A stretch of 64,000 nucleotides of DNA from Chenopodium formosanum (GCA_024500155.1 CM044858.1:186001-250000); one strand, 5' to 3'. Counted from the stretch's first letter, positions 49,398 through 61,339 are shown. Numbers and translations: made by a program. The notes: generated by a model from the letters alone, not told the origin.

Positions 49398-49478
49398 GTT
49401 GAGATGGCCAAGTTGGTCTAAGGCGCCAGATTAAGGTTCTAGTCCGAAAGGGCGTGGGTTCAAATCCCACTCTCAACA
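49398..49478 (+). tRNA. tRNA-Leu (AAG)
   Basis: 81 nt. The acceptor stem GTTGAGA (49398-49404) pairs fully with TCTCAAC (49471-49477), with discriminator A. The D-arm is present, followed by anticodon loop TTAAGGT (49431-49437) with anticodon AAG at 49433-49435. A long variable arm AGTCCGAAAGGGCG-like region and T-loop GGGTTCAAATCCC follow. The long variable arm is the class II feature of leucine tRNAs. A T-rich Pol III terminator follows within ~15 bp. The anticodon stem CCAGA/TCTAG has a C-A mismatch (C49427 with A49441), where the standard form is CCAGA/TCTGG. Confidence 0.95.
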
Positions 49479-49484
49479 AATTCT

Positions 49485-49502
49485 TCTTTTTGTTTTTTTT
49501 TT
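49485..49502 (+). terminator. Pol III terminator of tRNA-Leu
   Basis: T-rich run (CTTTTTG then ten or more T) shortly after the tRNA 3' end, as expected for RNA polymerase III termination. Confidence 0.7.
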
Positions 49503-49791
49503 TGATTAATCACAAGGAAATGAAAATTGATAATTACACATAACATTCTAGCAAAACGTGGCGTCAAAACACCGTGCCACTTTGTGTCACACAAAAAAAA
49601 AAAAAAACAAAAAAAAAACAGTGCCACTTCATTGATTTGTATACTTAGTAGCAGTAATAATCAGTAAACAAATACAACGGAAATTGATCAGTATCTCCAA
49701 TTTTGTAGCATACATATTAATGAAATATACTCTCTAACAATGTTTGTCTTATGATCAAGTAGAAAACAGAACACAGGTATTAGTGTTAGCA
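49503..49791. other. Spacer and URM1 3' UTR
   Basis: Short A-rich stretches and the likely 3' UTR of URM1. No gene seen. Confidence 0.45.
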
Positions 49792-52753
49792 TTAGCCGCC
49801 GTGCAAGGTAGATATAAAGACTACCACGTCTTTCTCTTCAAGTGTAGTGTCAAGCTGACCGCTAAGCTCCCAGTCACAGTCGTTCACTAGAACAAGAACT
49901 CCGGGTCTCCTGCAGTTTAATGTTCTGACTTTATGAGACATTAAATTGATGAAAGTCAACAGAAATGTGCTACGAGATAGTTTTAGCTATTGTCATAACT
50001 CATAAGACTCATACTAGTAAAATTCACATGTAAGCAATGTAACAACAAATTATTAGTCTTGATTCACCGACTTTAGCCTCGGTACTCAACAGCAGAGGTG
50101 AACATGGACAAGGGCAGGCTTTGGCCTGAAAAAAGTTTAATCAGGGCCTGAAATTCTGGCCCATGCCCAAAGCCAGTAAAATCAGTGCAGGACAGATTAG
50201 GCGAAGCAAGCCAATGACTAATTTTGGCTGAAACTGATGATTCAGGTCAGGGCAGAAATTCTGCCAAAACCCATTCAACTGGGACAGGCCAATCAAATAG
50301 ATCTTCTCATCAGAAAGTTAAAAATAGCTAATGATACGACACGCTAATATGCTAAGTACGGAGTAATAACTACAGTTAAGAAAGGGAAAAGGTTTCAGAG
50401 CTTACACAGTATCTCCTTTCATAAACATCTCAGGCCTCTCTTTTATAAGATTTGTTTTAACCCATGACAGCAATCTTTTCATGGTTAGCTGCAAATAACA
50501 CGAAAAGCAGGTCAATTGAAGCAAATCAAAACTTACACTAGCATTTGTAATCCTCATTCTCCCCGCTTTCCTTTTCTTTTACATAATACTTTTTTAAGAT
50601 GGAAGGTGTCAATTAGAAACTTACTTTCTCTTCTCCATCTGATAGGTTGACATTGACATGGTGGACCTTTTTGGATTCGCACAAAAGCTCTAGGCCCCCT
50701 CTTCACAGAAAGCCACCATTATGAGACCAAAGTTTAGAGATAATGCATAAAAGAAGACCACGGATAGTGTTCTATGCAGAAAAAATCACATAAAGGAAAA
50801 TATATTCTAGATATATTATAAGAAAAACAAAACATCAAGCGATTTGAGTCAAAAGACCCTTCGCAACACAACGGAGAAGAATATAAATCCACATCTGTAA
50901 TTTGACTGATATCTCAAACAAGTTACTCAAAATTACAGAAAATGGTATAAATGAGTGAATGGCAACATCTATAAAAAGGATTTAGACATCTCAAAACAAG
51001 AAAGCATCTTTCCAGCAGGCATAGCTTATTAAACGTCACTGCATAGATTTGACTGAAATATGAATATTAAACTAGTAAGTACTTTGCATTTGTTATCTCA
51101 AAAGTTACAAGCTAATACAGCATAAACCTTGCAGCTAAGCCTAAAACTCTAAAAGTACAGATCCTACATTCCATGCAATTCACAAAGATTCATTCCCTCA
51201 CTCTGAAAATCTATAAGGCTGGAGAATTCAATATCTCACTCTAGCCACACTTGAAAATAAAGGGTTGCTATGCCCCGGCAGCCACACTAATGCTCTAGCT
51301 AAAATCTTTTAGTTAAGGATGCCTTTAATAAATTTAGACCTCCCTATATCAAAGTATATAGAACTGTCTCTTGCAAATACATCACATATCTCCAGCCAAT
51401 CCATTTATTTTCCTCTACCCCATACTCTACCCACTTTGCTAAGCATGAGAGAGACTCAATCAATCATGAAATTGGTCGTTTATATTGCAAATAACTCAGA
51501 ATTTTGGATGCAGTTGCAAACACATTATTGAGCCTGAAACCACTTTTATGGTAAATCTGGATGGTTCTTGATTGTTGTGGCCTAACATCTCGGTCATGTA
51601 AAGTTCAAAAACCTTTACAATGTGGTTGAGACTCAGTACAATGCTCAGCGTGCACCACAGATGGAACATAGATTCACCTATACATCAAAATATCAAATAT
51701 GTACTTCTAATCAACTTCCATACGACTTATCTGATGTTTACATTCAGATATACCACGTGTAGAGCCATTCTCCACATCCTTGGATTCTTGAGTACCTAAC
51801 CTAACGAACATATTCTTCACAAGAGATCTCACACTACTTTGGTTAATTGGATAAGGCATGAATCCTCAATTGCACTCCTATTCCATTGTTCTAGCCTTCT
51901 AGGAAAATAACCCATGTTTATTCCAATGCCAACATAGGTATTGTTACAAAATACGAAGTATTTTTCTACAACACTCGATCACTCCAAATATATGTTTATC
52001 GTCCCTTAAAGATTTCCCTAATTTTCTGTTTGAATCATCACAAAAAGATTGCCCCCTTCTCCAATTTAGTTGGCATGGTCCCACAACTGCCCTCTATTTG
52101 TAATCCCACATAAACAATTCTACCTTCCCACTCAATACAGCTCTAAAGAGAGTGAAAATTGGAGACAGGGCAATATTTAAAAGACAAATGAAGTAGCTAT
52201 TCATTTCAAGCAGTTCCAATCATAGAATCAACAAAAAGGGGTTCCCATAAACATATACTTGTATCTATTCATCACCAATTACAACAAAGGTGCAAGCGCG
52301 AAGCTAACATTTATGAAGCAATCGGTTGCCAACAAACCTACAGCATAGATTAAGCACTTCCAAAAATTGTTTATACCAATTCTATGATTATGGCCCTAAT
52401 CCAACCAGTATAACCAATGCAATTCCTATATTACTATTCAAACATCAAAATTTCACAGTTTTTGGGGAAGGGGAAGCAGACAAGAAACAACACAATTGAG
52501 GAAGGACTGAACTTGACATCCATTAATCATAACATATAACCTTAATCTTCACAAATTCTAATTTCAATAATCAAATTTCATATATCGTTACACAAGAAAA
52601 TCAAATTCATAACCATATTCACTAAATTCTATTAAAGATTGAAGATTTTAGGGAAACACGAAAAAGTAACATAATAATTAACCATGAAAAAATTAAAATT
52701 TGAAATAAAAATGGAAGGGAGATAAAATACCCAAATTCAAGAGTGAGTTGCAT
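49792..52753 (-). CDS. URM1: Ubiquitin-related modifier 1
   Basis: Four exons read downwards: 52753-52731, 50700-50625, 50488-50406, 49909-49792. They encode 99 residues, the plant family length. URM1 is a beta-grasp sulfur carrier. Its C-terminal Gly-Gly is thiocarboxylated by an E1-like enzyme, then donates sulfur for 2-thiolation of wobble uridine in cytosolic tRNAs and can be conjugated to proteins. Visible: N-terminal MQLTLEFGGGLELLC, LLSWVKTNLIKERPEMF, VRPGVLVLVNDCDWELSGQL, and the end STLHGG with the di-glycine exposed. The first exon is only 23 coding bases and is followed by a 2-kb intron. Arabidopsis has two near-identical copies; whether a second exists here cannot be seen. Divergent from PEX16 with 358 bp between start codons. 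Confidence 0.95.
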
Positions 52754-53111
52754 GATGAGTTGAGAAGAAAATGGAATGAAAGCTTGATACTTTTGCAGGG
52801 TTTTAGCGTTGGTCTTACTTTGCTACTAAACGACGTCGGTTTTGCACCAACCTAAATACTCATGTGCAATTGTGCAAATGAAAAGGACAAATATACCCCT
52901 GAAAGGGAATTGATTAAACCAAAATATAAAAATAAAAAAAAAAAAATTAGTTGTAATAGAATTGGGAATTTGGAAGTATTGCAGATTTGCAGTTGGAGGT
53001 AGATGACTCAGTGAGTCCGAGTTAGGGTTTCATCTTCAATTTCTTACAAATTAGAAGTTTTTTTTTTTTTTTTTTTTTTTGGGTCAATTAAATTGTAAGT
53101 TTTTGGTAAAG
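52754..53111. promoter_or_regulatory. Bidirectional promoter URM1 / PEX16
   Basis: 358 bp between divergent ATGs. It contains AACGACGTCGG (core GACGTC, a bZIP-type site, about 52832-52837) and GATGACTCAGTGAGTC (TGACTCA core, about 53004-53010). No clear TATA box in either direction. A long T run (53059-53080) lies in the PEX16 leader. Confidence 0.55.
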
Positions 53112-56100
53112 ATGGAGGCTTACAAGAATTGGGTTCGCCAAAACAAAGATTATGTTCATTCCTTGGAATCTCTTGCTAATGTAAGTTTTAATTTTGTAAT
53201 ATTTATTGCTAAATTATTGAGAATTTTAACGATTAGGAACTTTAGGGATCATGGGTTTTTGCAATTTTAGCATAGTTTAGCTGAAAAGGGTGAAACTTTT
53301 TGTGATTACGCAGCTGGTTTGTGCATTGGTCTTTTATTTATGATTTTGTGGTCTGAGATTGTGAATTCTCAGGAATTTGTTGGATTGTGTATTTGGCTAA
53401 TTGACTGTGTGAATTTTGATTGGGATATGTAGTTTTTATAATAAATTGAGTATATTGTATTGAATTTGATGTGATTAATGAAGTTTTAGGATTTGGTAGG
53501 CTTGATTTATACATTCAGAAGTGTTGGTAGGTGACTGGTTGTGTTTGTATTTGTGTGCGCGAGCGTGTGTAGGCGGTGTATAAGAGTTTTCGATATTTTA
53601 CTGTCTGTATGGAAGTTGTGTGGGAGTAATAAATAGGAGTGGATTGATCGAGTTAAGTTGATATTTAGATGAATTATTTTGAGCCCATTTTATCATCATC
53701 ATCAGTGGATTTGAGTTTAGTTGGTAGTTAAATGAATAAGCTTGAGCCCTTGTTTCATCATCATCAGCGGATTGTCCGAGTTTAGTTGATATAGATGGGT
53801 TATCAGCTGGAGAAATCAGGTTAGGGATCAATATTTTGTTATAGTGAATTACAACTTTATTGTACCGCAATTGGTGCATTGGTCTTTGCAGCATTAATGC
53901 TTTTTGCCGGTTGGTTCCATTATCACAAAGCTGCTCCAAATTTGGCTTGGTTCCAAGATGTGGAATCTATGTTGAATCACCATTTAGCAGGACTACTAGG
54001 GCTTGGGTCTCTTTCTTGGGCGGGGCATCGAATCCATGTATCTTTACCGATTAACCAATTTCTAAATGCTGGGGTAGATCCTAAAGAGATACCGCTTCCT
54101 CATGAATTTATCTTGAATCGGGATCTTTTGGCTCAACTTTATCCCAGTTTTGCCGGAGGAGCAACCCTGTTTTTCACTTTGAATTGGGCAAAATATGGGG
54201 AATTTCTTACTTTTCGTGGAGGATTAGACCCAGTAACTAGGGGTCTGTGGCTGACCGATATTGCACACCATCATTTAGCTATTGCAATTCTTTTCCTGAT
54301 AGCGGGTCACATGTATAGAATGAACTGGGGCATTTTTCATGGTCTAAAAGATATTTTAGAGGCTCATAAAGGTCCATTTACAGGCCAGGGGCATAAAGGC
54401 CTATATGAGATCTTAACAACATCATGGCATGCTCAATTTTCTCTTAACCTAGCTATGTTAGGCTCTTTAACCATCGTTGTAGCCCACCATATGTATTCGA
54501 TGCCCCCTTATGAGAGTTCTGCAGGAAGAATAACATATATAGTATCATATATATATGCTGTATCATGTCTGTATGGAATTAAGGGTCTTGTATTGGCTCC
54601 GAGCAGCATTGACAAACAATATGCTTTGTAGAATCAGTGATGCTGGTGGGACTTGTTGCAGGCTCTGAGTTTCAAACCACTCTAATATCAGAAGTATAAT
54701 GGTTATCAGTGTTCTGCTGGTCAAATGTACTTAGTTTAACGAAGTAATTTATGTGTAAATTTATCTCCTGAGTGCAATTTGTATCCAGTTCACCATTGTG
54801 TGTTGCGTATGTTATAGCCTTACAAAATCTCTTAAATCTTCTTGGATCCCAAATATGTTGCTACAATCATGAGTATTACCTTTGCAGTCATTGTCCATTA
54901 ACCATATCAATACTCCGTATAATGAAGAACTTTACGTTTCTTTTCCACTCGTTGCTTATTGCTTTTATAATGAAGAACATTTTTTCCTTGTTGACTGGCT
55001 GATGAAGGGCTGAGTTTGTCATGCATTTTGACACTATCTTATTTTTTCCTTAGAAATCAAGTACAAGTGATAATGGATACCGTGGTTTGTCACTTGGTTT
55101 CTTGTATTCTGATGCCTTTCTTCTTTGTCTTTGTGTAGGGATTGACATGGCTTCTTCCTGAACGCTTTTCTGCTTCAGAAATTGGGCCAGAAGCAGGTTT
55201 TGTGAAACTTTTGGTAACCTTTAAGTTCTTCTCACTAGCTTTTACCAATTGCTTTTGGTGCAGTTTTACATTCCTTGCTTCCTTTTGCTAGGATATATCA
55301 AGTGGTCTTCTAATGAAATAATGTTTGATGATTTGCATACAGTCACTTCGATATTGGGCATACTTACAGCAATCAATGAACATATAATTGAGACAACACC
55401 AACACCAGCACAATGGCAAGTGCCCACATCATCATCATCATCATCATCATTTCCTTTTTCATTGTGTATATCTGCTTTGAAGGAAGCAGAGACATTGGTT
55501 GAGGTTGTGGCGCAACAGTTGTATGGAGATGACAAAAAGTGGAACTTTATCTTGATTACAGAGGCCTCTAAGTAAGTTTGTGTGCTGCTCTTCATCTTCT
55601 GTACCTGCATAATCCTATTGAGTTTATGGTTAATACATTGTGTGCAACTTGCTCCAGGGCTTTGCTGAGATTAGCATTGTTTCGAGATAGTGGCTACAAG
55701 ATGCTTTTACACGGTGGTGAAACACCAAACATTGATGATCCCTCAAATCCTCAAAACAATCCTGGAGATTTGGCGAAACTTGGTGGAGATCAGAGGCCTG
55801 CATACCTCAATAATCATTACGTTCAAAATCCATGGAATCGTGAAGGAAAGGCAATTGCCGCATTGAATAGGTTTGGAGAAAATGCTAGGATGACTTATGA
55901 TCCGACATGGCTTAGAAGGACCCAACAGCCTGGAGCAATCCAAAACCCTCCAAGTATTTACTGATCTGGAACTTTAAGTTTGGTTCTTATCATTTCATAA
56001 CTGAAAAATCGAACAGTTATTCAAGTGTTGTGTTTTTACAGATTTAGTGATTGAAAGGCCTACACTTTCTTCGATATTGTCAGAGAAAGGTCTTCGTGGG

Positions 56101-56938
56101 GGCTTGTTTCTGATGGGGGAGACACTATTTATCTTGAGGCCTCTCATTTATGTATGGTTTATCAGAAAATACGGGATTCGTTCGTGGAAACCATGGCTCA
56201 TTTCACTAGCTGTGGACCTGGTTAGTTCAAGCGCTAGCTCACTAGCAACAAAATCAAAAGAAGGGATAAATGCACAGAAAGAGACTAATCTTTCTGTAGC
56301 TGAGAAGGACGAGGTCATAAATTTTTCTCTATTTTAACAATGTTTCTACAGTAATTATTACTTAACCAACCTCTTTCCTAAAGGTTCTTAAGCATGAAGC
56401 TTAGTATTGAAATGTTGTGTGTTGGAATGCAGCTAAGGCGGCGGAAAGTGTTGTGGGCACTGTATATTATGAGAGATCCATTCTTTTGCACTTATACCAG
56501 GTTCGGTGTTTTAGTCATTTGTAATGTTCTTAAATTTTTCTGACAGTAAAAGATTATGTAGCTGAGCAGTTTGTGCTTGTGTTATGCTTACAGACGAAGG
56601 CTTGAAAGTACCCAAAAGGTGTTTGAACCTATTCCTGTTGTTGGATTACTCACAGGTGTGATTTTATCTCAGTTTCTGTTTCCCTGCAAACTTAGTTTTA
56701 TCACTTCTATTTATTCTTCTCTCCCATAAAAATGGCTTGCTTTCTCATGCGATCCTAAGAACTTCGTGACGTTTAGAAGTTAGATGGATAACATAGGATT
56801 AAATAACCACTGTTGTGGACTCTTGCTGTTGTGAACAATTACTAATATGCGTTGTAATGATTTCTACTTGATGCAGAAAAAGTAGTCGACCTGATTTTCG
56901 GAGCCCAGACACGGTATACTTACATGTCCGGATCATAG
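53112..56938 (+). CDS. PEX16: Peroxin 16 (PEX16/SSE1)
   Basis: Eight exons: 53112-53180, 55139-55196, 55343-55571, 55658-55953, 56042-56313, 56433-56500, 56594-56655, 56877-56938. They give 371 residues, close to the ~367 of the Arabidopsis protein. PEX16 is an integral peroxisomal/ER membrane peroxin needed for peroxisome membrane protein delivery; in Arabidopsis (SSE1) its loss disturbs oil and protein body formation. The product opens MEAYKNWVRQNKDYVHSLES, continues GLTWLLPERF and the loop WQVPTSSSSSSSFPFSLCIS. Further on are PTLSSILSEKGLRGGLFLMG with the hydrophobic segment LFILRPLIYVWFIRKYGI, KPWLISLAVDLVS, and the C-terminal DPFFCTYTRRRLEST. It ends VDLIFGAQTRYTYMSGS. Intron 1 (53181-55138) contains a plastid psaA fragment. 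Confidence 0.95.
53843..54511 (+). pseudogene. psaA: Nuclear copy of a plastid psaA fragment (NUPT)
   Basis: 669 bp (223 codons) encode an internal piece of photosystem I P700 apoprotein A1. It starts in the ELQLYCTAIGALVFAALMLF region, runs through WFQDVESMLNHHLAGLLGLG, HEFILNRDLLAQLYPSF and LWLTDIAHHHLAIAILFLIA, and stops abruptly after HHMYSMPPY. Plastid psaA is ~750 codons, so about 30 percent is present, without the gene's start or end. About ten residues differ from the conserved plastid protein as I remember it (for example AAPNLAW for AAPKLAW, GHRIHV for GHQVHV), yet the frame is still open and runs on to a stop at 54629. It sits in sense orientation inside PEX16 intron 1. It has no promoter or start and cannot make PsaA. 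Confidence 0.93.
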
Positions 56939-57602
56939 TGCTGAAGATTAAGCTGCTGTTTCTTTTTTAATTTTTCTTATAACAATCTTTGTATTTTTTT
57001 TTTGGTAAGAAAATTGGCATATGATAAAATCAATCCTGTATGATTTAACAATAATGAATGCTAATTTATTGCCAATGTATTTTCATATCTTCAATCACTT
57101 CAATAATATGGTATCATTGTCTCAATTAATATACTACTCCGTACAAGTCTATTTTGTTCACCTTATTTTCACTAATTTCATGTGTAATGAATTCAATTGA
57201 GGAAAAATAATATCTGGTCTACAAATTACAACTCCATTCCAAAAAAAAAAAAGTACAAATTACAACTAAAATAAGTTTTCATAAAATGTAATAAGTTTAG
57301 ATAAATTAGGTTAATTCAGATATTTTTCCCGTTTTATTTTACTCTACTTGACACATTTTTTTAGGTGCGCTTATAATAAATATATTAGATAGGTAAAACA
57401 AAAAATTATAACATTTGATATTGAAAGAAAAATATTTAGACGAATCAAACATGATCCAAGTCGATTATGGTTTAAATGACCTGTACATCTCAAAAGTCAA
57501 AATTATGTAGTAAAAATACGTTTTGCCAAATTACTTTGATGTTCGGGGCCTTGAGGTTAGGAATTCCAAATTCCCTTATGGCCCCTTACCTCCCCTTAGT
57601 TC
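56939..57602. other. PEX16 3' UTR and spacer
   Basis: 3' UTR then AT-rich spacer with one TACTCCGTA 9-mer (57135-57143). No gene seen. Partial repeat-like sequence (TTCGGGGCCTTGAGG) around 57542 precedes the tandem array. Confidence 0.45.
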
Positions 57603-60590
57603 TATAATCCACACTTTTTGAGAAAATTTTGAGGATTTGGGGTCTGGTGGAAAGAACTGTTAAGACCCTAGGGGATATATCTCGGGGGTCATATAATGTC
57701 GTTTGAAACCATATATGATCATTATATGTTGTCATAAACGTACGTGGTAGGCTTGAGTTTACGAAATCACTTCAAGGTTGTGAACGGGTGAAATGACCGT
57801 TTAAGGGCATATTGGATGGTTCCACCGACCCAATTGAACTCCCGGAGGGTATAAGAAACCATGGTAAATATCTCGGCAATTTTTATTTCCGGACTAAAAA
57901 AGGTCAAAAAATTACAAAATTGAAGGCCCGCTTTCTGATGAAATTTTGAGGTTTCGGGGCCGGTGGCGAAAAGCCTTGAAACTCTAAGGGATACATCTCG
58001 GGTTATATAATGTCGTTTGAAACCATATATGATCATTATATGTTGTCATAAACGTACGTGGTAGGCTTGAGTTTACGAAATCACTTCAAGTTGTGAACGG
58101 GTAAAATGACCGTTTAAGGGCATATTGGATGGTTCCACCGACCCAATTGGACTCCCGGAGGATATAAGGGACCATGGTAAACATCTCGGCAATTTTTATT
58201 TCCGGGCGAAAAAAGGTCAAAAAAAATTACAAAATTGAAGGCTATAATCCACGCTTTTTGAGGAATTTTGAGGATTCGAGGCCCGGTGGCGAAAAGCCTT
58301 GAAAACCAAAGGGATACATCTCGGGGTTATATAATGCCGTTTGAAACCATATATGATCATTATATGTTGTCATAAACGTACGTGGTAGGCTTGAGTTTAC
58401 GAAATCAATGCAAGTTGTGAACGGGTAAAATCACCGTTTTAGGACATATTGGATGGTTCCACGAACCCAATTGGACTCCCAGAGGGTATTAAGGACCATG
58501 GTAAACATCTCGGCAATTTTTATTTTCGGGCGAAAAAAGGTCAAAAAATTGCAAAATTGAAGGCTATAATCCACGATTTTTGATGAAATTTTGAGGTTTC
58601 GAGGCCCGGTAGCGAAAAGTCTTGAGATCCAAAGGGATACATCTCGGGGTTATAAAAAAAATGTCGTTTGAAACCATATATGATCATCATATGTTGTCAT
58701 AAAACGTCAGTGATAGGCTTGAGTTTACGAAATCAATACAAGTTGTGAACGGGTAAAATCACCGTTTAAGGACATATTGGATGGTTCTACCGACCCAATT
58801 GGACTCCCGAGGGTATTAGGGACCATGGTAAATATCTCGCCTATTTTTATTTCCGGAGGAAAAAAAGGTCAAAAAATTACAAAATTGAAGGCTAGAATTT
58901 ACGCTTTTTGAGGAATTTTGAGGATTGGGGGCCTGTTGGCGAAAAGCCTTTAAACCCTAAGGGATACATCTCGGGGGTTATATAATGCCGTTTGAAACCA
59001 TATATGATCATTTTATGTTGTCATAAACGTACGTGGTAGGCTTGAGTTTACGAAATCAATGCAAGTTGTGAACGGGTAAAATCACCGTTTAAAGGCATAT
59101 TGGATGGTTCATTCCACCGACCCAATTGGACTCCCAGAAGGTATTAGGGACCATGGTAAACATCTCGTCAACTTTTATTTCAGGGCGAAAAAGGTCAAAA
59201 AATTGCAAAATTGAAGGCTATAATCCACGATTTTTTGATGAAATTTTGAGATGTCGGGGCCCGGTGGCGAAAAGCCTTAAACCCTAAGGGATACATCTCG
59301 GGGTTATATAATGTCGTTTGAAACAATATATGATCATCACATGTTGTCATAAACGTCAGTGATAGGCTTTAGTATAAAATCAATGCTAGTTTTGAACGGG
59401 TAAAATCACCGTTTAAGGACAAATTGGATGGTTCCACCGACCCAATAGGACTCCCGGAGGATATTAGGGACCATGGTAAACATCTCGGCAATTTTTATTT
59501 CCGGTCGAAAAAAGGTCAAAAAATAACAAAATTGAAGGCAATAATCCACGCTTTTTGAGGAATTTTGAGGATTCGAGGGCCGATGGCAAAAAAACCTTTA
59601 AACTCTAAGGGATACATCTCGGGGTTATATAATGTCGTTTAAAACCATATACGAACATTATATGTTGTCATAAACGTTAGTGATAAGCTTGAGTTTACGA
59701 ATTCAATGCAAGTTGTGAACGGGTAAAATCACCGTTTAAGGACATATTGGGTTGTTCCACCGACCCAACTAGACTCCCGGAGAGTGTAAGAGACCATGGT
59801 AATTATCTCGGCAATTTTTATTTCCGGGCTTAAAAAGGTCAAAAAATTACAAAATTGAAGGCTATAATTCACGCTTTTTGAGGAATTTTTAGGATTTTGG
59901 GCCCGGTGGCGAAAAGCCTTGAAACCCTAAGGGATTCATCTCGGGGTTATATAATGTCGTTTGAAACCATATATGATCATTATATGTTGTCATAAACGTA
60001 CGTGGTAGGCTTGAGTTCACGAAATCAATGCAAGTTGTGATCGGGTAAAATCACCGTTTAAGGGCATATTGGATGGTTCCACTGACCCAATTGGACTCTT
60101 GGAGGGTATTAGGAACCATGGTAAACATCTCGGCAATTTTTATTTTCGGGCTAAAAAAGGTCAAAAAAATTGCAAAATTGAAGGCTATAATCCATGATTT
60201 TAATGAAATTTTCGAGGTTTCGGGACCAGGTGGCGAAAAGCCTTGAGACCCTAAGGGATACATCTCAGTGTTATATAATGTCGTTTGAAACCACATATGA
60301 TCATTATATGTTGTCTTAAACGTACATGGTAGGCTTGAGTTTACGAAATCAATGCAAGTTATGAACGGGTAAAATCACAGTTTAAGGGCATATTGGATGG
60401 TTCCACCAACCCAATTAGACTCCCGGAGGGTATTAGGGACCATGGTAAACATCTCGGCAATTTTTATTATCGGGCGAAAAAAGGTCAAAAAATTACAAAA
60501 TTAAAGGTTATAATCTACACTTTTTGAGGAATTTTGAGGATTCGGGGCCCGATGACGAAAAGTCTTGAAACCTTAAAGGGATATATTTAA
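57603..60590. repeat. Tandem array of a ~322-bp satellite-like repeat
   Basis: About 9.3 head-to-tail copies. Using GTTTGAAACC as anchor, copies occur at 57701, 58015, 58339, 58666, 58990, 59316, 59637, 59959 and 60283, giving spacings of 314, 324, 327, 324, 326, 321, 322 and 324 bp. Each unit has CTATAATCCACGCTTTTTGA, GGATACATCTCGGGGTTATA, CATATATGATCATTATATG, AAACGTACGTGGTAGGCTTG, GTGAACGGGTAAAATCACCG, GGTTCCACCGACCCAATTGG and GACCATGGTAAACATCTCGG. Copies differ by substitutions and 1-13 bp indels. Minus-strand frames of 81-89 codons recur only because the unit recurs. Two nucleosomes' worth of DNA per unit is consistent with a satellite, but this is inference. Confidence 0.93.
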
Positions 60591-61339
60591 AAAAAATACT
60601 CCGTAAATTATATTGTTTTGATGGGAAGGAGTAAGGATTAAGGAGTTAGGGGTTTGGTTAATTGTTGATATTACGTATAATTTCCAATTTCCAACTTCCA
60701 AGTGTGAGTAGGCTCTACCTCCTACTCCTGCCTCTCTGAGTTCGTTCTCCATTGAAATACCTGTATTTCCCAGCTTCTGAGGTAAGTTGTTGTTTCTTAA
60801 TTATGTCAATTTCACAATCTAGGTTAGGGTTCGAAAATCTCAACTCTTAGTTCTAATTACTAAGATTATGAAATATCATAATTAGCGATTATGTTGTTAG
60901 AAAAGAAAAGCATGAGCTTAATTGAATCAAATATCCCTAAAATTATGTGATAATTGAATCAAATTTTGTTGCTAATGTATTGCAGAACACTTAAATGTTG
61001 GGATTGAACTACGAAATTAGAAGATATTTGCCTTAATAAATGTTGTTTTCTTGGATTATGGATAGCCAAGTGTGGAAAGCAGAGAGCTTTCTTCTGAAAA
61101 CTTGAAATTTTAGGGCACTTTGGAATTAATTGCCCCTTAATTTGATCAATTTGTATTGTAATTTTAACATTTCAATAATCTATGTTGATTTCGGGGAGAG
61201 GATGCGTATCATGGTCTCGAGTGTACGATATAATTTTCAAAATTTGATGGTTGATGTATTCTGTAGAACATTGGTTTGAAGTTTATTGAATTTGAGAAAC
61301 TCTAATTTTAATAGATATTTTGGAAAATTGTGTAGTTAA
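60591..61339 (+). promoter_or_regulatory. Promoter, leader and probable leader intron of the ataxin-10-like gene
   Basis: A CT-rich leader (CTCCTACTCCTGCCTCTCTG, about 60719-60738) reaches a donor GAG|GTAAGTTG near 60781. An acceptor TGTGTAG lies just before TTAAATGG at 61336-61343, so a ~555-bp 5' UTR intron is likely. One TACTCCGTA 9-mer lies at 60597-60605, at the edge of the satellite array. Confidence 0.5.

Noticed and set aside
50091..50290. GGGCAGG/GGCCTGA-rich stretch in URM1 intron 3
   Set aside because: It resembles common plant low-complexity repeats, but I found no boundaries or element structure to support a call.
51319..51531. Open frame within URM1 intron 1
   Set aside because: No ATG-dependent family resemblance and opposite to the gene. 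Treated as random.
53660..53790. Approximate 63-bp duplication (GAGCCC...TTTCATCATCATCAG) in PEX16 intron 1
   Set aside because: Two diverged copies around a CAT microsatellite, too weak for a separate feature.
53879..54631. 250-codon plus-strand frame that looks like a photosystem I gene
   Set aside because: It is an internal plastid psaA piece without start or end inside a PEX16 intron. Reported as a pseudogene.
57767..60296. Minus-strand frames of 81-89 codons with similar proteins
   Set aside because: They recur with the 322-bp satellite unit, are disrupted in most units, and resemble no protein family.
57603..60590. Evenly spaced repeats reminiscent of a CRISPR array
   Set aside because: The repeat covers the whole 322-bp period with no unique spacers, and this is plant nuclear DNA.
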